Shown here: positions 23,606 to 33,489 of the stretch, one piece after another
Layout of the letters: each line of letters begins with the position of its first letter
Position numbering within the stretch: position 1 is the first letter of the stretch
Assembly: GCA_018287875.1 (NCBI GenBank)
Contig: JAGVVL010000001.1
Location: 248,001-312,000 of the forward strand
Direction: 5' to 3'
Origin: Nigrospora sphaerica
Lineage: Eukaryota > Ascomycota > Sordariomycetes > Amphisphaeriales > Apiosporaceae
DNA: 64,000 nucleotides
Made by a program: the position numbers and the translations under genes
Notes under the pieces: generated by a model
The model's database searches: none
What the model was told of the DNA's origin: nothing
Seen by the model: only the letters and a program-made list of their open reading frames with translations

Positions 23606-24380
23606 CTACCGCCGTCCCCAGCCCCACGCCTTTGCCAGATCCTGCCAAGACGTGTCTCTCGTCTCTTGGGGGCAGTTATCTGCCGTCGTGGTGAAGGGGA
23701 AACCCGTCTGGCACGCGTAGCATGGCGTGGTCGTGGGGCAGTCCTGCGTGAATGTCGACGTCACTGCGCGGACCGACGACGAGCACCCGCACGGCATGGT
23801 GACGAAGGCTGCCAAAGTGGCGTGTTAGCATCGCCCGCCTTTTGTTCCCGGGCTTCGGGAGCGCTCGCTTACCGTCTCGGATGCAAAACTGGCAGGAGCT
23901 GATGGCGCAGCCCGCGCTGGGGTACACCGACACGGTGACGGTGGGCGTGCAGCTCGGCGGCGGTGTCACGGTTGCGCTCTGCGTCGTCCTTGTCGTCGTC
24001 GGCGGTGCTGTCGACGTTGCCGAGGCCCCGGTGGGGTACACGTAGTGCGTGTCGCACTCGGGCGACGGACACTCGCGCCCGCAGCGGTACACGGCCGTCT
24101 CGGTGGGGATGGTGGTCGGGCAGTACAAAGGGTTGTGAACGGTCGATATCTGGGCGCACAGGTAGGTCATGCACGTGCTGCAGACGGACTTGGACGTGAC
24201 GGTCGGGCAGAAGGGTCCTGCGAAGTGCGGGAAAGGGTTGCCATGGCCCCAGTAGGCCGAAGCTGCACCGATCCTGCGAAAGAGCCTTGGTAAGTGTGGT
24301 TTGGCTGCTCTAATTGAGAAACAGACGCTGTGGCAGTGGACTCACGAGGCAACACCGTAGATGGCGGCGAGAAGACGCAT
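23606..24380 (-). CDS. small secreted Cys-rich protein with Thr/Pro-rich linker
   Basis: The exons are 24380-24346, 24273-23873 and 23808-23606, giving 212 aa. Introns at 24345-24274 and 23872-23809 have GTGAGT and GTAAGC donors with CAG acceptors, and they keep frame (GVASSIGAASAYWG; CIRDAFVTMPCGC). A short hydrophobic N-terminus (MRLLAAIYGVASSIGAASA) looks like a signal peptide. The mature part has 18 Cys in two groups, separated by a linker rich in Thr, Pro and Ser that is a likely O-glycosylation site. I recognise no CFEM, LysM or hydrophobin spacing. The product is probably an extracellular or wall-associated protein; an effector role is speculation. The last exon could contain a further intron, so the C-terminus is the least certain part. 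Confidence 0.65.
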
Positions 24381-24913
24381 GGTGAATCACTACCGGCCGA
24401 AGTGCGAGATGGCGTTGATGGCCCGGGGGAAAGGTTCGAGACTCTGACGACTGCTTCGTCGAAGAGCATTTTTTAGGGAGAAGGCCAGGGACAGGCGAGC
24501 CGTGCTGACGGGTCTCGCCTGGCCGGCCTGCAAGACACCGCTCTCTCGCCTTTGCTTTTCCTCGATAGCGGCCCCAGCCGTGTTTGGGTTTTCCTCTTTC
24601 GCCGCCCATATCGGCAAGGAGACAACGACAGCCGCACGCGCGGTACTCCTCGCCGCCCGTTGGCTGGGCGAAATGCCGATGCTGCACTCCGGGCGCCCTG
24701 CAGCATCGTACGGCATCGACACGATTTTACCAGCTGAACCAGGAGGCTGAAAACAGCGGTCTAAAAATACGCCGTCCCGAGGCGTGTATCCATTGGTGAA
24801 CCAGCTTGCCGGATGCCGATAGATCGATACAAAGTGAGACCGGAACGTCGACGGGGCCCGGCTTAGCAGCCCAGTTGTCGTTCCTTCAACAATCAGTCTA
24901 TCCGGCTCGTTCG
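24381..24913. other. intergenic spacer between two leftward genes
   Basis: This is the 5' region of the Cys-rich gene and the 3' region of the exonuclease-like gene. No further gene is seen. Confidence 0.55.
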
Positions 24914-26119
24914 CTAATCCGAATCTGGCGGCGACTTGGGCCACATCTCCCAGTCGATTACATCTTCCCACCGGAGAACCTCACTGGCCGACGACGAGCG
25001 ACTTTCTCGCCGAGGCCGCGGTTTTCGGGGGCGTCCGCGTGCTTTCCCGCCTTTTCCCCCCGTCGCCGGCCTCCTCGAAGGCATTGAGAGGGCCTGCGAA
25101 GCCCACGCCGCCAGGGCCACGGGGTTTCGCAGGCACCACCATGCCACCTCCCGAGCGGCCATGGCCTTCTCGTAGCCGCTGCGAGTCCCGGGCCTTTTGG
25201 AACCCATCTCGAGGCCAACCAGGTCTTTGCCTAGTACCGGCAAGCTCCAAGTGCGCGCAAGGCGGGCCGAAGCTGGGCCAAACACCGCCTCGGACACCAG
25301 GATGGACGTGTCGACGACGTTCATATGGACGACCCGCAAGGCTCGCAGCTTCTGCTGCAACGAGTGGCCGACCAGGACGGTGTCCTTGTTGACGTGTTTC
25401 CACAGCTCCGTTTGGGCTGCGCCACGCCCGTCCAATGCAAGTCGTTGGGTTTTGGCCACGGACATGATAGTAGGCGTTATACCATGGATGTCGGCCTTCC
25501 AGTCCTTGATTTGACCCGTAGGCCGCACGAGAGAATCCACCAAGACCTCCCCGGTGAAGAAGTCAACGACACAGAGGCTGACCACTTCGCCTCGACCGGA
25601 TATCATAAGCGCCATCTCGCAGTCGACCACCACCACTTTTCGCCTGGGCTCCCATGCGATCGGATTCGGGGACACTACGAAGCCACAAGGAGGTTGACCG
25701 GACTTCGCCTGCTGCGGATAGCCGCTGGTTGCCAAGCGGTCGACGGAGTGGCGTCGCGAAAGAAGAAGGCCGTGGGCTAGGTGGCACTCATGCTCGCCGA
25801 GGATTGAGTACTGCTGGGCCGCGCTGGCCGGGTGACCTGAACTCGCCGATCCCTGGGGCTGCGGACCGGCCCGAGGGCCATGATGCCGAGCATTGGACGA
25901 TGCCTGCGGCTGATGAGGGCCCTTCACCGTCATGTGCTGCTGCAGGCCCTCGGTGCTCTTGAACCTTTTGCCGCAGGAGGCACACGCCGGATGGCTTTCC
26001 GAGTGCAAAGAAAGGTCTTCTGGTTGCTTGAAACTTTGGCGACAGACCGTGCATTGAAGAGGCCGGCCCTTCGCCTTGGGAGTGTTATTTGGCATTGCTT
26101 CAGGCTGTGAACGAGGCAT
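24914..26119 (-). CDS. C2H2 zinc-finger protein with degenerate DEDDh exonuclease domain
   Basis: This is a single exon of 401 aa. Two C2H2 fingers lie at the N-terminus (C23, C26, H39, H43 and C46, C49, H62, H69). A DEDDh RNA exonuclease domain of the Rex4/ISG20/REXO family covers about residues 158-335. Its ExoI motif is intact (VVVVDCEMAL, D166 and E168) and the fold markers are present (DIHGITP, LVGHSLQQ, VVDTSILV, EKAMAAREVAWWCL). Three catalytic positions are changed: the ExoII Asp is K257 (codon 25349-25351), the ExoIII His is R313 (25181-25183) and the ExoIII Asp is K318 (25166-25168). The H-x4-D spacing is retained. The frame is fully open, so this is better read as a possible non-catalytic RNA/DNA-binding paralogue than a broken gene. 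The C-terminus is basic and Arg/Ser-rich, suggesting a nuclear location. Confidence 0.8.
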   Translation of the reverse strand: MPRSQPEAMPNNTPKAKGRPLQCTVCRQSFKQPEDLSLHSESHPACASCGKRFKSTEGLQQHMTVKGPHQPQASSNARHHGPRAGPQPQGSASSGHPASAAQQYSILGEHECHLAHGLLLSRRHSVDRLATSGYPQQAKSGQPPCGFVVSPNPIAWEPRRKVVVVDCEMALMISGRGEVVSLCVVDFFTGEVLVDSLVRPTGQIKDWKADIHGITPTIMSVAKTQRLALDGRGAAQTELWKHVNKDTVLVGHSLQQKLRALRVVHMNVVDTSILVSEAVFGPASARLARTWSLPVLGKDLVGLEMGSKRPGTRSGYEKAMAAREVAWWCLRNPVALAAWASQALSMPSRRPATGGKGGKARGRPRKPRPRRESRSSSASEVLRWEDVIDWEMWPKSPPDSD

Positions 26120-27371
26120 GCTTGATTTGCATCGGGTTTAGTAGGTAGCTGATGACGTTGGGCGCTTTAAACTAGAGCAGGACCCCATAAGTGCCTTCAA
26201 GTTGCGAGCGCCGCGGTGATAGCACCGGCATTTATCCCCAAGCTGGATACGGGTGATGGCAGCCATTTCTCTGTGCCGCTTTCCCCCGCTCGCTGCCCTG
26301 TCTGGCGATGTGTGCCCCTACCGACTGCAGCGGGCTACATTTGGTATGACATGCGGGTGGCACAACTGCGGTGCAAGCCCAATCATACGTCGACACACCA
26401 TCTACCCCTCAACAGTCGAGGGCGAGGCGCTTCGTGAGACGTCGAAGCGTTGTCCTAAGCCTTGGCTGAGCGTGGGAAGGTTGCAATCAAGCGTCGAGTT
26501 TTTGCATTTCCCCCATCGGTGTTTATGCCCCGTCGTCCCAACTGGACCACCCCCGGTCGGCGAGGCTGGGCATTGGAGGTAATGGCCGGCTGGGCAGCGT
26601 ATACGATATCAATATCGGGCACGGTTGGCCACTCCATCTCCGCTGCAAGAAAATGTGGCTAGCCCTTGTAACCAACCAAAAATACGGGAGAGTCGCTTCA
26701 CTGTCTCGTCTAGATCGGGTCCTGGATGGACTTGGCCGCCTCCCATCCGGGGCGAGCAGGGAGCGACTGGTATCGACATATTTCGTATCATCTGGGCCAC
26801 CTGACCCCCGAGAACAGTTGCGCCTTGAACATGATAGATAGGCATCTTACGGCCAGTGGTTATCGGGAATCCAGTAATCAGCATGTCCAACGTCCAAGCT
26901 GTTTCGGGTTTCAAAAACCCCAAGTCCCCCCATGGGAGGAATATTCGTTGGTTGGGTGGAAGAAGGTCCTGCGTGGAGGGATTTCATTCATCATTAACAA
27001 ACCGGAATAAGAAAACTGGTGTCTGCCGTCCCGTGGACTCCTTGCTGCTTCAAGATCCCGACATCCATCCTTGTCCCGCCCGTCCCGAGCACAATCCTGC
27101 CGAATACCACAACAAAGGGGGGGCCCCGTTGGCCCAGTCCAAACGCTCAAGCGAAAACCACATCGCGCCATTACCAAAAGCACCCGCCGTGATACCGGCC
27201 CTGCATTCCGCCCGAAATGTGCCAGCCGGCCCTCGCTAATGGCAAGAAAAGACGCCCAAATCACATAGATTCCCCATCCCTAGAGTCGGATACCCCTTTC
27301 TTAGTCAACTCTCGTGGGCAGTTCTTCGGGGCGCGACGAACTTGTGGATGGACCCGCACCAAGGACCGCTC
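26120..27371. other. 1.25-kb intergenic region
   Basis: This is the upstream region of the exonuclease-like gene and the 3' region of the DUF6594 gene. No supportable gene or RNA is seen. Confidence 0.5.
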
Positions 27372-29271
27372 TCAGCGACAGACGCCGGCTAAAACCGCCA
27401 TGACGAAGCCGTGAACGCCAAGGCCGATGCACCAGTCGGTGGGAGCAAGGCGGGCGCCGAGGGCACGGTCCTGGGCCAGGAAGGCGACGGCGCCGAGGCC
27501 GACGAGCAGCGCCACCATTACGCGGCCCCAGTAGCCGGGGATTACGGTGAAGAGCAACACTGGCAGAAGCAGGGCCGCCGCCATGGCGGGGCCCAGCGTC
27601 AGCGCGGCCTGGCGCGCCTCATCTTCGGCGTTCGCGGTGGCGTGCAAGGCCGGCGATGGTGGGGATTGCGAGCGGGGCGGGGATGGGTGCTGCTGGGCCA
27701 AGTCGTGCGGGAACGGCATGTTATGGCTGTGCTCGGACGGCGGCGCCGGCGGCGGCGGTACCGGGGTCAGCTTGCCGCTGTCGTCATACCTGTCGGTCTC
27801 CCGAGCAGCCTCGTCCTCCTCCTCATCATCCACGCCATCCTCAAAGACGTCGAGACACACCAGGTCGCTGGCGGCATCCAGGAAGCGGGTTTCGGACTCG
27901 GCGATGGGCGCATGCACCGCCAGGTAAGCGCGGTAGTTGTGGATGTCGGCGGGCGAGGGCCCTGGCAGGCTGTGGGTGGACTGGAAGGAAGAGAGCACGT
28001 GATCTGTTGGTTGGAGGTCACGCATCAGTAAACAAGATCCACGCAAGAGGGAATAGACGGGGCCGCGTACTGTACTGCTCCAGTTTGAAACCGATCTTGC
28101 CCAGGATGTCGGTTTTGTGCCACTGCAGCTCCCCGGCCGTCTGAAAGTCGGCGCGGCGTGAGGCCGGCAGGATGCCGTTGTGCAGACGGCGGTTCTGCGT
28201 GTCGGCCGTGTCGAGGCGATGCAGCTGCTCCTCAAGCTCACACAGTTCGTCCTGCAGATGCAACAGCAGGCGGTGGTTCAACGCTTCAAAACGCCGGTAC
28301 ATGGGGCGGACGGGCTGGCTGTTACGGGGGCCGGGGAGGGCTTGGGACGAGTACGTCAGGTGTGAGGCCAGCAACTCGTAGCCCGACAGCGGCAGCTTCT
28401 CGGCACGCGGCAGGTGTTTGGGGTGGCCGCCGTACGTGTGGGCGCGCGGTGTCAAGTCGTTCTGCGGGATGTGCGGCAGGTCGGCGGTGCCGCGCGACAT
28501 TTCGGGCGTGCCGTAGCGACGGTCCCGCTCGCGACCCCAGTAAACCGGGTGCTGCTGTTGTTGTTGTTGTTGCTGCTGTTGTCGGCCGCCCCGGCCCCGC
28601 GGTACCGGGGGGCCGTAGGCCACCCGGCTCTGTGGGCTCTGCTCCGGGCTGGTGTGGTAATCAGTTTCGTGGTCGAGGCCGTCGGCGAACGGGTCGCCGC
28701 TGAAGCCGCTGGAGTTAGAGGACACGATGCTGCGGTTAGACGGTGAGCTGTCGCTGCTGGCTGACAACGAGCGCCGGTGCATGGTGGCGGTCCGGAATGA
28801 AGCTTGAATGCTCTCATGAGTCGGAACGGGTGAGTCCTCGTCCAGGAAGACGAGGGCGTCGGGCGTGGACGGGAACGGGGCGGCACGCGGATGGGCCATC
28901 GGGATGGTTGGGCTATCCTGCCTGGCAAAGGCCGAAGGGGTTAGAGTCGAGTCGCTCCCGCCGGAACTACCGGAATCGGATGTGTCGGCAGTAGTGCTAC
29001 TCATGTTGGAAGCTATAGAGGGCGCATCCGAGTTGGCCCTTTCGCGGCGGTACGAATGCTTGGCGGAAGGATGCTGGCGAGCGCCTGGGTCGCCTGGGGT
29101 ATGCGCAAAGGCGATGGGATCCAGCTCGTGTTGTGCGCGCTCCGGTGACGTTGCTGGCTCCGACCATGAACCGTCGTGTGACGCTTCCATGATGGGCGGC
29201 GCATCGTGGACTGGCGGGGCACTTTGCGGCCGCGCCGGGCTCTGCCTGGGGTCGTAATACTGTGTGGCCAT
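27372..29271 (-). CDS. DUF6594-family membrane protein
   Basis: The exons are 29271-28071 and 28003-27372, giving 610 aa. The 67-nt intron (donor GTACGC, acceptor ACAG) joins GFKLEQYN to HVLSSFQSTH. The N-terminal 310 residues are Ser/Pro-rich, low complexity and probably disordered, with ten consecutive Gln near residue 240. The conserved core begins with MYRRFEALNHRLLLHLQDEL, an amphipathic helix with the Leu/Glu pattern seen in DUF6594 proteins of filamentous fungi. The C-terminus has closely spaced hydrophobic segments (MAAALLLPVLLFTVI, VMVALLVGLGAVAFLA, GLGVHGFVMAVLAGV), the membrane anchor usual for this family. The function is unknown. I chose ATG 29271 (MATQYYDPRQ); the frame remains open further upstream, so a longer N-terminus is possible. 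Confidence 0.75.
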
Positions 29272-31235
29272 ATCTCGAAGCCGTGGCCGAAATGCGCGAC
29301 CTTGGAGGTTTGTCCAGTCCGTGTCCGGTTGAAGGAAGACAAAATGCGCGCGTACCCCCAACGGCAGAGTCGACGCAGGATGTCCCGGAGGTCTTATCGG
29401 GCGAGTCCAGAAGCGGCGCGGATACTAGCACGGCTGGCCTGTTTGTGCGCGCGTGCTGTGAGACACGCAGAGAGACACGAACCGGGGGGTTGGCCAGCAG
29501 TAGCGCAGACTGATGATGTAGTAGGAGGGCTGGGGCGAACGGGCGAACAAGAGGTGTGTGTGTGAGCCTGTGTGTGTGAATGATGATGGAGGTATGGGCT
29601 GACCTACGCCTGCCTTCCCTCTTATTCCGGCCATCCGCCTCAGCCATGGCGGGCGTGACAACCAAATTCGCATCGTTTCAGATGGTATTCCGTGCAGGGC
29701 GACCCAACGTGGCGACACAAGCTGCGGGAGATGGAGGGGCGGTCGTGCTTCCTGTTTGACGGGCGAGGCACGAGCCCAAGCGACGAGAAGGGGCGAAGGA
29801 GAGACGTCCACACACCACCACCCGAGCCCGAAAAGGCTGCCGGTGACACACGGGACAGGACAGGCCCGACAGGACAGGACAGCCCCTCATCGGCACCGAG
29901 AGGGGCCATTGCGAGGCGTCATGCCTCTGCTCGCCCTGGCTAGCATGTAAGTATGCACGCAAGTATGCACGCAAGTATGCACGTAAGAATGCGCGTAAGT
30001 ATGCACGTACCTTGAAACGCGAGACAAACGCAGCTTCCTGTCTACAATTTGCTCGTAACTGGTTCGTGGAAAAGGCAGCACCTACCTTAATAGTCACCCC
30101 CACAACCACTGATTGCCCCCAAATCAAGATGGACTGCGGAGCCTAAGCTGCGCCCGCTTTAACCTATGAGGTAAGGTACCAAAGGGGGAGCCCTCTATAC
30201 TTAGGGACTCAAGTGCCCCAAGGCGCTAACAGTCCCGTCGAGGCCGATTGCTCCGAACCGATGGGGCCGAAAGGGCGAGGCAGCTTCGCACATTGCCCAC
30301 GCCAGCATTGGATGTTGCTGAACAGCGAGGCAGGCGGCGGGGCGCATGAGTGAGGTAGAAGTAAGGCTGCGTCTCCAATCTTTGGGAGTGTTAGGCCAAA
30401 GAACTAACTTCAACGAAGACCTAATGAGAAGTGCTTAATACTTTTCCAAAGATATCGCCGAGGAATTGTGGAGGATGAAGTCAATTACCACTTTTACTCG
30501 CTCCGATAGGTATATGCTGGACTTTAGCACGGCATCATTCCTACATTCAGTGCACATCGGTCTCTCCTAGCAAGTACGCGCGACACGAACCACTCGCGAC
30601 TGATTAGGGCAATATTCTAGTTGGTTGGTATGTTCTCCCAGTAATGATGTACCCATGTACTCTCGGTACGTACAACGCACTTGACAGACTAGCCAAGACG
30701 CCCAAGTCGATCGGGCTCACCAAGGGGTTAACACCTGCATAATCACGGATCAGCCAGTACCTAAACATTGAGTTGCGGATGGCTTCATCTCCTTCAAACA
30801 CAGGTACATTATGTACACACAGTCAGTACTTGTGTACGCTAGGTACCACATACCGGGGCGACGGCACTTGTGGGGGCCATGAACGGCCTAGCTTTAACTT
30901 AGTATCCTGTATTGGCAGCCGCGTCCTTGCCCGCCAATAAGCTACAGCGTGGGCCCCCGTCTTTTTTTCCCTTCCCGCGTCCGCTGCATGACCGCGGGGG
31001 AGCTTCTAGCATTCATCCTAGCGTTGCATCTTCCAACAGCGCCAGCAACAGCTTCAATTGACCTCAATCTGCTCCTCGACACGTGTTGCAGCGCCCGCCG
31101 GCGTCGTGAATCGGATAGATCCCACCCTTTGCCGAGCTTGCCGAGCCCCCTCTACGAACCTGTACCTGGGCACCCGGGGAACTTGACCTCACCCCGCCTC
31201 GCGCTCTCCTCTACCCCGTCGCCGAGCCTCCCATT
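29272..31235. other. 2-kb intergenic region between divergent genes
   Basis: This is the common upstream region of the DUF6594 gene (-) and GatB (+). It includes a 12-bp tandem repeat at 29947-30010. No other gene is supported. Confidence 0.5.
29947..30010. repeat. 12-bp tandem repeat, about five copies
   Basis: Units of the form GTAAGTATGCAC/GCAAGTATGCAC recur five times with single-base variation (one copy reads GTAAGAATGCGC), ending in a partial GTAC. Confidence 0.9.
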
Positions 31236-33143
31236 ATGGCACGCATCCCAACTACGGCCCTTCGCCGCTATCTGTTGCAGGGCCAGCTCTCGTCCCGCGG
31301 CTGCCGGCAGCTTGCGCATAGAGGCTTCCGACCGGCCTTGACGACCGCGGCCACGACACTCGTCTCGCAACCGACACGCGCCCTCCATACCGAAGGCCAG
31401 CCTGTGCCGCCTCCCGCCGCGGCCGTCCACATCCCCCTCCGGAAGCAGCTCAAAGACGAGGCCAAAAAGGCCAAGGCGGCCGGCAAGAAGAAGACCAAGA
31501 ATGCCAATAACCAGGTCGTTCCCGGCTGGGAGTTGACGGTGGGCATCGAAATCCACGCCCAGCTCAACACGGAGCGCAAGCTGTTCTCGCCAGCCCACAC
31601 GCCGGGCCCGGACGACGACATCCCCAACAGCCACGTCGCCTTCTTCGACATCGCCACCCCAGGCAGCCAGCCGGTCTTCCAGCCCGCCGCACTGATTCCT
31701 GCCCTGCGCGCCGCTCTGGCCCTGAATTGTACCGTCCAGCCCGTCAGCCGCTTCGACCGCAAGCACTACTTCCATTGGGACCAGCCCTCGGGCTATCAAA
31801 TCACCCAGTACTACGAGCCGTTTGCGCGCGAGGGGCAGATCATGTTGCAGCCGCGCGACGGCATCGCGGCTGAGGATGGTGACGGCGTTGTTGTGCGCAT
31901 CCAGCAAGTGCAGATGGAGCAGGACACGGCCAAGACCATGGCCCAGCCCGGCGACACGCACTGGATCGACTTCAACCGCACGGGCGTGCCGCTGATCGAG
32001 ATCATCACGCGGCCCGACATGCACCACCCGGCCACAGCGGCCGCCCTCGTGCGCAAGGTACAGGCTCTGCTGGGCGCCGTCGACGCCTGCGTTTCGGGCC
32101 TCGAGGCCGGCGGCCTACGCGCCGACGTCAACGTGTCGGTACGGCGAAGCGACGGCCCGGACGCGCCGCTGGGCACCCGCACCGAGATCAAGAACCTGAG
32201 CAGTTTCAAGGCCGTCGAGGACGCCATCATCGCCGAGCGCGACCGCCAGATCGCCGTGCTGGAGGCGGGCGGCGTCATCGAGGGGGAGACGCGCGGCTGG
32301 TCCATCGGCGCCACCGAGACACGGCGGCTCCGCGGAAAGGAGGGCGAGGTCGACTACCGTTACATGCCGGACCCGGACTTGCCGCCCGTCGTCATCGGCA
32401 AAGACCTCGTCGAGCACCTACGCCACTCCATGGGCCAGCTGCCCGACGCCGCTGTCGACGAGCTGGTCGACGTCTTCGGCCTGACGGCTAAAGACGCCCT
32501 CTCCCTCGCGGCCCTCGACGGCGGCGCCCGGGTCGAGTTTTTCTGGCGCGTGGTAGACGCCCTGCAAGCCAAGTTGGGCCTTTCCTCGTCCAGCACTGCC
32601 CAAGCCGGCGAACACCAGGCCTGCTTCCAGCTGGCCGCCAACTGGATCCTCCACGAACTGGGCCGTCTGACGTCGAACCCACACGAAAACACGGCGCAGG
32701 ACCTAGGTTTCCGGCCTGACGGCGAATGCGCGCGCGTGCCTGCCGCCCACCTGGCCGACATAGTTTTGCTGCTCCACCAGCGGCGCATCACGGCCAGGGT
32801 GGCCAAGGAGCTGCTGTGGGTGGTGTATCGAGGCGACATCCCGCGGACGTATGCTAGCGTCGAAGACGCCGTCGCTACGGAGGGCATGTGGTTCGCCGAG
32901 CTGAGCGATGCCGAGTACGCGGCGCTCGCCGACGAGGCGGCCGCGGGGCAGGACGCCGTCGTGCGCCAGTTCGTGCCCGGCGCCAGCAGGCAGTACCCCC
33001 AGGGCAAGCTAATGTTTCTCGTGGGCCGCATGCTCAAGCTGGGCCAGGAGGAGCGCATCGACCCGCTCAAGGCCGAGCGTGTCATGCGCCGCGCTCTGGA
33101 GGAGCGCCACGTCCCCAACCTGATGAAACACCAGGAAGCCTGA
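31236..33143 (+). CDS. gatB: glutamyl-tRNA(Gln) amidotransferase subunit B, mitochondrial (GatB/Pet112)
   Basis: This is a single exon of 635 aa. An Arg-rich presequence (residues 1-50, with RRYLLQGQLSSRGCRQLAHR) and a Lys-rich linker precede the GatB domain. The domain starts at GWELTVGIEIHAQLNTERKL. Other family signatures are DFNRTGVPLIEI, ADVNVSVRR, TRTEIKNLSSF and DYRYMPDPDLPP. The C-terminal third is the helical GatB/YqeY tail that contacts tRNA. With GatA and GatF/GatC the protein converts Glu-tRNA(Gln) to Gln-tRNA(Gln) in mitochondria, which lack a dedicated glutaminyl-tRNA synthetase. The first ATG at 31236 directly opens the presequence, so the start is well supported. Confidence 0.95.
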   Translation: MARIPTTALRRYLLQGQLSSRGCRQLAHRGFRPALTTAATTLVSQPTRALHTEGQPVPPPAAAVHIPLRKQLKDEAKKAKAAGKKKTKNANNQVVPGWELTVGIEIHAQLNTERKLFSPAHTPGPDDDIPNSHVAFFDIATPGSQPVFQPAALIPALRAALALNCTVQPVSRFDRKHYFHWDQPSGYQITQYYEPFAREGQIMLQPRDGIAAEDGDGVVVRIQQVQMEQDTAKTMAQPGDTHWIDFNRTGVPLIEIITRPDMHHPATAAALVRKVQALLGAVDACVSGLEAGGLRADVNVSVRRSDGPDAPLGTRTEIKNLSSFKAVEDAIIAERDRQIAVLEAGGVIEGETRGWSIGATETRRLRGKEGEVDYRYMPDPDLPPVVIGKDLVEHLRHSMGQLPDAAVDELVDVFGLTAKDALSLAALDGGARVEFFWRVVDALQAKLGLSSSSTAQAGEHQACFQLAANWILHELGRLTSNPHENTAQDLGFRPDGECARVPAAHLADIVLLLHQRRITARVAKELLWVVYRGDIPRTYASVEDAVATEGMWFAELSDAEYAALADEAAAGQDAVVRQFVPGASRQYPQGKLMFLVGRMLKLGQEERIDPLKAERVMRRALEERHVPNLMKHQEA

Positions 33144-33489
33144 GCCTAGAGCCTAGGGAACAACGAGAGCTATATGGTATAAAACGTAGACGAGGAGTCG
33201 AAAAACAAAGGCCATGCCCCGGCCCGGGTCAGACCGGGTCTATTAGTTGCTACTAAGCCACCCTTCCAACTGTGCAGTGGTATCTCGGAGAAAGGCTGTC
33301 TACTAAAAAGAACAATGCAAACGCAGTCCATCCAGTCTGGCGCCTTGGCCAGCGTTCCTGGATATGCTAGAAAGGGACACGCAGGTGGGGAAAGGACTTG
33401 GGAGGATGGAATTGTCCGTTCCCCCGACCTCTTTTCCCTTCCTCTTTCTCTCTCTCTCTTTCTTCCCTCTATCCGTCTCCCCTCCGCCA
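33144..33489. other. convergent spacer between GatB and lectin-like gene
   Basis: The 3' ends of two genes meet here. There is a CT-rich run near 33420-33470 and no gene. Confidence 0.6.

Noticed and set aside
29947..30010. Possible CRISPR-like array
   Set aside because: The repeats are directly adjacent 12-mers without spacers, in a eukaryotic genome; this is a minisatellite.
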